A stretch of DNA of 6,044 nucleotides, from the NCBI GenBank assembly GCA_043775075.1, contig JAYVSS010000091.1, positions 1 through 6,044 of the forward strand, read 5' to 3'. Of this stretch, positions 1 through 5,283 are shown in pieces. The position numbers and the translations under genes were made by a program. The notes under the pieces are model-generated. The model did not search any database, was not told the origin of the DNA, and saw only the letters and a list, made by a program, of their open reading frames with translations. Within the stretch, counting starts at the first letter, position 1. The number at the start of each line of letters is the position of its first letter. This stretch comes from JANLQX01 sp043775075 (GTDB taxonomy: Bacteria; Actinomycetota; Acidimicrobiia; Acidimicrobiales; JANYDT01).

Positions 1-419
1 GCCGGGTCACGGGGGTCGACAAACGTTGTCGTGATGCCGAAGCGCGGCAACGTGAGGTTCATCATGTTGAACGAACCGCCGTAGAGATTCTTGGACGCAA
101 CGATGTGGTCACCGGCGCTGAGCAAGGTCGCCACTGCGAGATGGAGCGCCGCCGTGCCGCTCGCCGCGCAGACCGCGCCCACGCCACCTTCAAGGGCGGC
201 GATCCGTTCTTCGAGAACGGCAACAGTGGGGTTAGAGATCCGACTGTAGATATGACCGGGCGCCTCTAAGTTGAAGAGCGCCGCAGCCTCGTCGGTATCA
301 GGGAATGCATACGAAGTGGTGAAGTAGATCGGCACGGCGCGCGACCCGGTGGTCGGGTCCGGCCGTTGCCCAGCGTGCAAACTCAATGTGTCAAAACGCA
401 AGAAATCAGGCTCAACCAT
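1..419 (-). CDS. metY: O-acetylhomoserine sulfhydrylase (MetY-type), N-terminal part, cut by the left window edge
   Basis: PLP-dependent enzyme of the Cys/Met metabolism family, expected to join O-acetylhomoserine with sulfide or methanethiol to give homocysteine or methionine in the cytosol. I translated the reverse complement from the ATG at 417-419. It stays open for 139 residues to the edge, about a third of the usual ~430, so the PLP-binding lysine lies outside. Visible family marks are TLSLHAGQ (11-18), PIYFTTSY (30-37), the HIYSRISNPT segment (56-65) with Y58 and R60, which in this family contact the cofactor phosphate from the neighbouring subunit, the ASG turn (86-88), and LYGGS (112-116) with Y113, which stacks on PLP. 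The HIYSRISNPTVAVLEERIAA pattern is typical of MetY rather than MetB/MetC. No Shine-Dalgarno precedes the start, but a TAGCCT box lies 7 nt upstream, so the mRNA may be leaderless. It is divergent from the dmdA-like gene, 58 bp apart. Other members of the family, such as methionine gamma-lyase, are less likely. Confidence 0.88.
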   Translation of the reverse strand, partial: MVEPDFLRFDTLSLHAGQRPDPTTGSRAVPIYFTTSYAFPDTDEAAALFNLEAPGHIYSRISNPTVAVLEERIAALEGGVGAVCAASGTAALHLAVATLLSAGDHIVASKNLYGGSFNMMNLTLPRFGITTTFVDPRDP

Positions 420-426
420 TGGCCTG

Positions 427-432
427 AGGCTA
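427..432 (-). promoter_or_regulatory. Candidate -10 box for the metY gene (possible leaderless start)
   Basis: Read on the minus strand the bases are TAGCCT, matching the TAnnnT -10 consensus, with 7 nt between the box and the ATG at 419. Transcription would then begin at or about one base before the start codon. No Shine-Dalgarno sequence is present between box and ATG, and no convincing -35 element is visible 17 nt further upstream. TAnnnT is a loose pattern, so chance is a real alternative. Confidence 0.35.
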
Positions 433-465
433 CTCAGTTTCGTGCCCGTTGACCCATGCGCACCA

Positions 466-471
466 TAGAGT
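466..471 (+). promoter_or_regulatory. Candidate -10 box for the dmdA-like gene (possible leaderless start)
   Basis: The bases TAGAGT match TAnnnT and sit exactly 6 nt ahead of the ATG at 478, which places the expected transcription start on the A of that ATG. The spacer GCGAGC has no ribosome-binding site, which fits a leaderless message. A TTGACC at 449-454 resembles a -35 element but is only 11 nt upstream, too close for a standard 16-18 nt spacer. Confidence 0.4.
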
Positions 472-477
472 GCGAGC

Positions 478-1602
478 ATGAATCCGCCCGTATTGGCCGT
501 CTCGCTTCGGACCCGTTCAACACCGTTCACCAGCCGAGTCGAGGCGTCTGGTCTCGCTGCCTACACGGTCTATAACCACATGCTTTTGCCCACCAGTTTT
601 CGCGGCGTCGAAGCCGACTACTGGCACCTTCGCCGCGCCGTACAGATCTGGGATGTGGGCGTTGAGCGTCAGGCTGAATTGGTCGGGCCGGATGCCGCGA
701 AGCTGGCACAGATGCTGACGGTGCGCGACCTACGCAAAGTCGGAGTTGGCCGTTGTGCCTACGCCCCGATTTGTGACAACGATGGCCGGTTGATCAATGA
801 TCCGATTCTCCTGCGGGTGGCCGAAGACCGCTTTTGGTTCTCGGTTGCCGATTCGGATGTGGTGCTGTGGGCCGGCGGGCTGGCCCACGGGTTGGGTCTT
901 GATGTGTGCGTTTTTGAGCCTGACGTATGGCCGCTCGCCGTGCAAGGTCCGCGCGCCGAAGATGTGGTCGCCGCGGTGTTCGGTGAAGAGGTACGGGCGA
1001 TTACGTTCTTCCGATTTGGCATGCTCGCATTCCGCGGGCACCCACTGATTGTCGCTCGGACCGGTTGGAGCGCGCAGGGCGGTTTTGAAATCTACGTCGA
1101 CGATGCCGTCGTCGGCGGGGAGCTCTACGACGCGCTGGTCGAGGCCGGAGCGCCTCATGACATCGGGCCTGGGTGCCCGAATCTCATCGAGCGCATCGAG
1201 GCTGGGCTCCTCAGCTACGGCAACGATATGACGCGGTCTGACACCGCCCTCGAAGCGGGGCTTGATCGCTACTGCGCGCTCACTTCCGATGTCGACGCCA
1301 TCGGGCTCGACGCGCTGCGACGCCAAGCAAGAGGCGGCGTCACTCGCCGAATTGTTGGACTGGTCATCGAAGGCGAAGCCGTGCCGGGGCTTCGTAACCG
1401 ATGGCCAGTGCTTAGCGGACACAGTGTCGTGGGCACCGTTGCTTCGGCGGCGTGGTCACCACGACTATTGACCAACGTAGCCCTGGGCATGCTAAGCGTT
1501 GCGCACGGGGGGATCGGCACGAGGCTCACCGTTGCCACGCCCGATGGTGATCGAAGGGCAACCGTGGTGGAGGTTCCGTTTCCCGGGGCGGTACAACGGT
1601 GA
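478..1602 (+). CDS. dmdA: DmdA-like dimethylsulfoniopropionate demethylase (GcvT/aminomethyltransferase family)
   Basis: DmdA transfers a methyl group from DMSP to tetrahydrofolate, giving methylmercaptopropionate and 5-methyl-THF in the cytosol. The 374-aa product is close in length to the Pelagibacter enzyme (about 369 aa, from memory) and appears collinear with it. Shared blocks include the N-terminal RTRSTPFTSRVE (11-22), YNHMLLP (32-38), HLRRAVQIWDV (50-60), LINDPILL (105-112), ADSDVVLWAGGLA (124-136), the EPDVWPLAVQGP stretch (147-158), GWSAQGGFEIYV (196-207) and PNLIERIEAGLLSYGNDM (234-251). W197 and Y206 fall at the same positions as aromatic residues that I recall lining the substrate pocket of the Pelagibacter structure. 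The C-terminal third (about 288-374) is the beta-barrel domain of the family. The ATG at 478 is chosen because the DmdA-like N-terminus begins just after it. It has no Shine-Dalgarno, and a -10-like TAGAGT lies 6 nt upstream. The divergent metY neighbour could use methanethiol made further down the pathway. A DmdA-like relative acting on another methyl donor is the main alternative. Confidence 0.82.
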   Translation: MNPPVLAVSLRTRSTPFTSRVEASGLAAYTVYNHMLLPTSFRGVEADYWHLRRAVQIWDVGVERQAELVGPDAAKLAQMLTVRDLRKVGVGRCAYAPICDNDGRLINDPILLRVAEDRFWFSVADSDVVLWAGGLAHGLGLDVCVFEPDVWPLAVQGPRAEDVVAAVFGEEVRAITFFRFGMLAFRGHPLIVARTGWSAQGGFEIYVDDAVVGGELYDALVEAGAPHDIGPGCPNLIERIEAGLLSYGNDMTRSDTALEAGLDRYCALTSDVDAIGLDALRRQARGGVTRRIVGLVIEGEAVPGLRNRWPVLSGHSVVGTVASAAWSPRLLTNVALGMLSVAHGGIGTRLTVATPDGDRRATVVEVPFPGAVQR

Positions 1603-1628
1603 CGAGTAACGGCTTGGTCTCGCTCTAG

Positions 1629-1650
1629 TGGTTTGTCTTCGAAACAACCA
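1629..1650. terminator. Weak hairpin in the convergent gap, possible bidirectional terminator
   Basis: TGGTT plus GT (1629-1633, 1635-1636) pairs with ACAACCA (1644-1650), giving seven pairs with one bulged T at 1634 and the 7-nt loop CTTCGAA. It lies 27 nt past the dmdA-like stop and between two genes that face each other, where termination is expected. There is no T-tract on either side and the stem is AT-rich, so support is thin. Confidence 0.25.
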
Positions 1651-1655
1651 GCGCG

Positions 1656-1680
1656 CCGACGCTTCGCATCGGGCGGGTTT
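1656..1680 (+). terminator. Hairpin with short T-rich tail, candidate terminator of the dmdA-like gene
   Basis: CCGACGC (1656-1662) pairs with GCATCGG (1666-1672) around a TTC loop, with one C-A mismatch, and GCGGGTTT follows. A competing fold pairs CGCCGAC (1654-1660) with GTCGGCG (1681-1687) across a 20-nt loop. The position, 54 nt past the stop codon at 1600-1602 and ahead of the oppositely oriented E2 gene, fits a terminator. High-GC Actinobacteria often lack clear U-tracts, so the weak tail does not exclude it. Confidence 0.33.
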
Positions 1681-1731
1681 GTCGGCGGAATCTCGGCCCA
1701 TCGACGCCCTGGTGGTATCTGCGCCAAACGA

Positions 1732-3213
1732 CTAGTCGAGGGTACTGGGGTCGTCGAGGTAGCGGGTGATGGTGCGAACGAACTCGGCGGCCGGCGCGCC
1801 GTCGAAGACTCGGTGATCCCACGTGAGGCTCAGGGTGAGGCGCTTCACGCGGCGAATCGCGCCGTCATCAGACCACGCCACATCGTCGCGCAGGCGACCG
1901 ACGCCGAGGATGGCAGCGTTGGGCGGATTGATGATCGGAGTGAAGCCGTCCACGCCGAACATGCCGAGGGTGGAAACGGAGAACGTTCCACCTTCGAGGT
2001 CAGTGAGTTTGAGTTTGTTCGCTCGGGCCGCTTCGGCGAGGCGAGCAGTATGTGTGCTTAGTTCAGCAATACCGAGCTGGTCGGCATCGGGGACCACGGG
2101 GACCACGAGGCCTTCGTCGAGGGCGACCGCGATGCCGACGTTGACCCGAGGGAGTAGGGCAATTCCGTCTGGCGTGATTTGACTGTTCACTCTCGGGTGA
2201 TCTCGGAGGGCCCGGGCGGAGGCGGCGATCACGTAGTCAGTGAAACTCGGGGTCTGACTACCGGCGGCCTTGCGGGTGGAACGGTCGGCCACCACCGGGT
2301 CCATGTCCACGTCCATCATCAGCGTGAGCTGGGCCATGTCCTGAAGCGATACGCGCATACGACTGGCGATGGTTCCGCGTATGCCCTTGAGGGCGACGAT
2401 TTCGGTCGGGTCTTGACTTGCTGGCGGCGGCGTGGCGCTGCGGGCAGTCGTGGTTTGGTTCGTCGCCAGCAGGGAGCGCACGTAGGTGGCGACATCTTCG
2501 CGGCTGATCCGACCGTCCGGCGATGTGGAGCGAATCGCATGCTCGGTTAGGTCGAGGCCCACAAGACGGGCAAGCTCGGCCCCGGCGAATGTGACGGCCG
2601 GCATGACGCCCCGACGACCGCCCGTTATCGCGAGCGACAGTGCAGCTGCCGACGGCCGAGAAGGCGCCGGAGGAACCGTCACCACAGCGGCGACTGATCT
2701 CGGGGCGGTGGCCGCCGATTCGATATCGATGGCCACGATGCGGCCCCCGGGGCCGGTGCCGTTCACGGCGTGAATGTCGACGCCAAGTTCTTTCGCTCGT
2801 ACGCGCGCATACGGAGATGCCATGACGCGACCCGTTGCGTCTATCGAGCCCGAGGTCGATGCCCGGGGGGCAGACACCAACATGCCGACAGTCGCCGTAC
2901 TGGCGGTTGACGCGCCTGGCGTCTCATCACTTGGTGCCGTTGCTCCCCCTGGGGAGTGGGTGACCGGGGCGGCTTCACCTTCGGCCAAGAGGTAGCCGAT
3001 GACCTCGCCGCACTTGTAGGTCTCGCCGACCTCGCCGACGAGTACAAGTCGACCCCCATCGGGAATCTCCACCTCGGTTTGGGTCTTGTCGGTGTCGATA
3101 ACCAAGACCGGCGATCCGGGCTTCACGGTGGTTTCGCCAGCGACGAGCCATTCGACGATCGTGCCTTCCTCCATCGTGAGGCCGAGCTTGGGCATGGTGA
3201 ACTCAGTTGCCAT
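1732..3213 (-). CDS. acoC: Dihydrolipoamide acyltransferase, E2 core of an acetoin/2-oxo-acid dehydrogenase complex
   Basis: E2 carries the acyl group from E1 on a swinging lipoyl arm and hands it to CoA. It also forms the core of the complex and holds E1 and E3. The 493-aa product starts with a lipoyl domain (about 1-80), with the lipoylated lysine expected at K43 in DTDKTQTEVE. A Thr/Ser/Ala/Pro-rich linker (80-130) follows, then a peripheral-subunit-binding domain (131-166, ASPYARVRAKELGVDI and GTGPGGRI). A second, looser copy lies at about 203-246 (ELARLVGLDL and SPDGRISREDV), then another linker and the acyltransferase domain (270-493). Catalytic H467 and D471 lie in the DHRVFDG motif, and FTPIINPPNAAILGVG (424-439) is standard. 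I chose the ATG at 3213 because the lipoyl domain begins there and GAAGGAA lies 9 nt upstream. A longer reading from 3315 only adds 34 residues that overlap the upstream gene. The start overlaps the AcoX-like gene by 11 nt. Acetoin is the likeliest substrate class; pyruvate or branched-chain acids remain possible. Confidence 0.9.
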   Translation of the reverse strand: MATEFTMPKLGLTMEEGTIVEWLVAGETTVKPGSPVLVIDTDKTQTEVEIPDGGRLVLVGEVGETYKCGEVIGYLLAEGEAAPVTHSPGGATAPSDETPGASTASTATVGMLVSAPRASTSGSIDATGRVMASPYARVRAKELGVDIHAVNGTGPGGRIVAIDIESAATAPRSVAAVVTVPPAPSRPSAAALSLAITGGRRGVMPAVTFAGAELARLVGLDLTEHAIRSTSPDGRISREDVATYVRSLLATNQTTTARSATPPPASQDPTEIVALKGIRGTIASRMRVSLQDMAQLTLMMDVDMDPVVADRSTRKAAGSQTPSFTDYVIAASARALRDHPRVNSQITPDGIALLPRVNVGIAVALDEGLVVPVVPDADQLGIAELSTHTARLAEAARANKLKLTDLEGGTFSVSTLGMFGVDGFTPIINPPNAAILGVGRLRDDVAWSDDGAIRRVKRLTLSLTWDHRVFDGAPAAEFVRTITRYLDDPSTLD

Positions 3214-4270
3214 GAGGGTGGATTCCTTCGGAAGACGAACATGCTGGGGTACGAAAAAAGCCGTGGCCCACGGCGAGGGCGATAGCGGATTCGACATTAA
3301 TGACGAAAGGCCCATCGCCGCGAATGGTGACCGCGGCTGTCACGTCGGTATTGAGTTCACGATCTCGCTCGCCGTCGAACGCCAGCATTCCCGGTCCTCG
3401 GAGGTGTACCTCGTCAGCGGGGCCAATCAGGTCGCACCGGCAGAACTCGATCGAACTCATCACGCCGGGGGTCAGTAGCGCCCGGACCGTACCGAGCACG
3501 GTGGCGCCGGCTCGGGCCACGTCCACATAAATGCCGCCGGGGGTGCGTCGATCGAGCGGATGCAACACTCCGGCAAGCGATGACAGCCCCACGCTCGCCG
3601 GCTCAGCAATACAGGCAATAAGCGTACGTAGAATCATCGGGTCCCAAACGGCGCGCGACCCGATGAAGTTCGAGTCGATCAACGCCAGATCGACAAGCGC
3701 TAGATCATCCGGCGAGCCATCGTCGAACCGTACGTGCACAAACTTTGCCCGATACGAAGCATCCTCGATGGCAACGACCCCCGATGCGATGAGCCCGGCT
3801 CCGAGTCCGGCGAGCGTGGCGTCGAGGGCCCGAGGAAACACGTTGTTCGTGCCGGTCGAAATCGAAACGAGGGGAGCGTCCAGCCAACCCTTGGCGACGT
3901 CGCGATTGGTGCCGTCGCCACCCAACACAATAAGGGCGTCCACGCCTTCCTTGGCGAACCGCCCGGCAATCGTGGTCGTGTCATCGCGGAAGCCGTAGAC
4001 GGCTTCGTCGAGGATTTCAATCGTGCACGTACCGACTTCCTCGGAGTCGAGGTCACCCACGGCGCGGGCTGAAAGGTTGTGCCGATCGGGGGCCACCAGT
4101 ACGCGCGACGCACCCCCGGCGATAGCGCCCAGAACCGCCCGCCGCACCACGCCGATCTTGGCGCCATCGGACGTGGGGGAGGCATGCGATACCAGGCGGC
4201 GGACATCTTTTCCCGCTGCTGGATTGGCAATGATGCCGACGGTCCCGGTGCTGCCGGTGCTCCCGGACAC
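3203..4270 (-). CDS. acoX: AcoX-like protein, NAD-kinase/diacylglycerol-kinase fold, in the dehydrogenase operon
   Basis: A 355-aa protein of the ATP-NAD kinase-like superfamily, of the type called AcoX when encoded in acetoin dehydrogenase operons. The exact role of AcoX is not established, and it is dispensable to the complex as usually defined. Visible marks are the N-terminal VGIIANPAAGKDVRRLV (11-27), the nucleotide-binding GGDGT (117-121) followed by NRDVAKG, the STGTNNVFP segment (138-146) typical of AcoX, and FDGERDRE (298-305) near the C-terminus. The start is a GTG at 4268-4270, the only credible start in frame just ahead of the conserved N-terminus. GGGGAG lies 12 nt upstream inside the end of the E1 beta gene, a rather long spacing. 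An 8-nt gap separates it from E1 beta, and it overlaps E2 by 11 nt, so the three genes are surely cotranscribed. Substrate phosphorylation of NAD is possible but not shown by the sequence. Confidence 0.87.
   Translation of the reverse strand: MSGSTGSTGTVGIIANPAAGKDVRRLVSHASPTSDGAKIGVVRRAVLGAIAGGASRVLVAPDRHNLSARAVGDLDSEEVGTCTIEILDEAVYGFRDDTTTIAGRFAKEGVDALIVLGGDGTNRDVAKGWLDAPLVSISTGTNNVFPRALDATLAGLGAGLIASGVVAIEDASYRAKFVHVRFDDGSPDDLALVDLALIDSNFIGSRAVWDPMILRTLIACIAEPASVGLSSLAGVLHPLDRRTPGGIYVDVARAGATVLGTVRALLTPGVMSSIEFCRCDLIGPADEVHLRGPGMLAFDGERDRELNTDVTAAVTIRGDGPFVINVESAIALAVGHGFFRTPACSSSEGIHPHGN
3223..3229 (-). promoter_or_regulatory. Ribosome-binding site deciding the E2 start
   Basis: On the minus strand the bases read GAAGGAA, 9 nt ahead of the ATG at 3213. 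The site lies inside the last codons of the AcoX-like gene, supports the shorter E2 start over the one at 3315, and suggests reinitiation or coupled translation. Confidence 0.6.
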
Positions 4271-4278
4271 GACCGAGG

Positions 4279-5283
4279 TCAGCTCCCCGGAGCGGGTCGA
4301 CCGAGCAGTTCGCGGATACCGGCGGCGATGCTCTTTGCGTCGGGGACGTAGTGCTGCTCCAGCGCCGGGCTGAACGGCACCGGCGAGAACGGCGCGCCGA
4401 TACGACCGACGGGAGCGTCGAGATAGTCGAAGGCCACCTCTTGGATCTGGGCGGCGATCTCCGCGCCGATCCCGCCGAAGCGAACGGCCTCGTGGACCAC
4501 AATCACCCTGTGGGTCTTGCGGGCAGACTCGGCCACCGTGGCGGTGTCGAACGGTTGCAACGTGCGCGGATCGATCACTTCACAGTCGATGCCTTCCGCC
4601 GCCAGTTCTTCCGCCGCGGCGAGCGACTCATTGAGCATGCGTCCGTAGGAAACGACGGTGACATCTTTGCCTGCGCGCTTTGTATCAGCCACTCCGAGCG
4701 GAATCGTGTACAGGTCCTCCGGGACCGGACCCGTCATACCGAGCAGCCGCTTGTGCTTGACCAAAACGGTGGGATTGTTCTCTCGAATGCACGACGCCAT
4801 CAACCCTTTCATGTCGTAAGGGTTTGACGGGTACACCACCTTGAGGCCCGGAATGTGGCAGAGGATCGCCTCGAGGCTCTGGCTGTGTTGGGCGGCGGCT
4901 GAGAGGCCGGCTCCACCGGCCATGGTGATGGTGAGCGGGAGGGTGGCCTTGCCCCCGAACATGTATTTGAGCTTCGCCGCCTGGTTCACGATTTGATCCA
5001 GCGCCACGCACATGAAGTCCATGAACATGAGGTCGACGATTGGTCGGAGACCGGAAACCGACGAGCCAACGCCAAGTCCAATAATGGCTTGCTCGCTGAT
5101 TGGAGTGTCAACGACGCGTCGCTCGCCAAACTCCTTCTGGAGTCCGCCATAGGTGCCGAATACCCCACCAAACGCGCCGATGTCTTCCCCCGCGCAGAAA
5201 ATGGTGTCATCAGCGCGCATAGAAAGACGTACAGCCTCATTGAAGGCCATCACGTACGAGAGGGAACGAACTTCGTCGGACAT
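4279..5283 (-). CDS. acoB: E1 beta subunit of an acetoin/pyruvate-type dehydrogenase (transketolase-like)
   Basis: With E1 alpha this subunit forms the thiamine-diphosphate enzyme that cleaves the substrate and acylates the lipoyl arm of E2. The 334-aa length is usual for the family (about 325-340). The N-terminal pyrimidine-binding domain shows GEDIGAFGGVFG (32-43), the DTPISEQAIIGLGVG block (59-73) with E64, the residue expected to activate the ThDP aminopyrimidine, and the QHSQS motif (132-136) with H133. A segment typical of substrate entry and subunit contact, VVYPSNPYDMKGLM, follows at 149-162. The C-terminal transketolase domain has VTVVSYGRML (208-217), EVIDPRTLQPFD (235-246) and VVHEAVRFGGIGAE (262-275). 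The start ATG at 5283 overlaps the last base of the E1 alpha TAA stop (TAATG), so translation is probably coupled, and no strong Shine-Dalgarno is seen. AcoX next door favours acetoin cleavage; pyruvate and branched-chain 2-oxo acids cannot be excluded from the sequence. Confidence 0.92.
   Translation of the reverse strand: MSDEVRSLSYVMAFNEAVRLSMRADDTIFCAGEDIGAFGGVFGTYGGLQKEFGERRVVDTPISEQAIIGLGVGSSVSGLRPIVDLMFMDFMCVALDQIVNQAAKLKYMFGGKATLPLTITMAGGAGLSAAAQHSQSLEAILCHIPGLKVVYPSNPYDMKGLMASCIRENNPTVLVKHKRLLGMTGPVPEDLYTIPLGVADTKRAGKDVTVVSYGRMLNESLAAAEELAAEGIDCEVIDPRTLQPFDTATVAESARKTHRVIVVHEAVRFGGIGAEIAAQIQEVAFDYLDAPVGRIGAPFSPVPFSPALEQHYVPDAKSIAAGIRELLGRPAPGS

Noticed and set aside
449..454. TTGACC as a -35 element for the dmdA-like promoter
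   Set aside because: The spacing to the TAGAGT box is only 11 nt, outside the usual 16-18 nt, and no other -10 box fits it before the ATG.
730..1422. A 230-codon open frame antisense to the dmdA-like gene
   Set aside because: It is a shadow of a GC-rich coding frame. Its translation has no recognisable domain, while the plus-strand product is clearly conserved along its whole length.
478..1602. Glycine-cleavage T-protein (GcvT) or sarcosine/dimethylglycine dehydrogenase C-terminal domain
   Set aside because: The N-terminal and central blocks follow DmdA and not GcvT, no fused oxidase domain is present, and no gcvH or gcvP gene lies next to it.
1633..2061. A 142-codon plus-strand frame across the convergent gap and the end of E2
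   Set aside because: Most of it is antisense to the conserved E2 acyltransferase domain, with low-complexity charged composition and no ribosome-binding site.
3214..3315. A 34-residue N-terminal extension of E2
   Set aside because: It would overlap the AcoX-like gene by over 100 nt and shows no targeting or domain features. The lipoyl domain starts at the ATG at 3213, which has its own ribosome-binding site.
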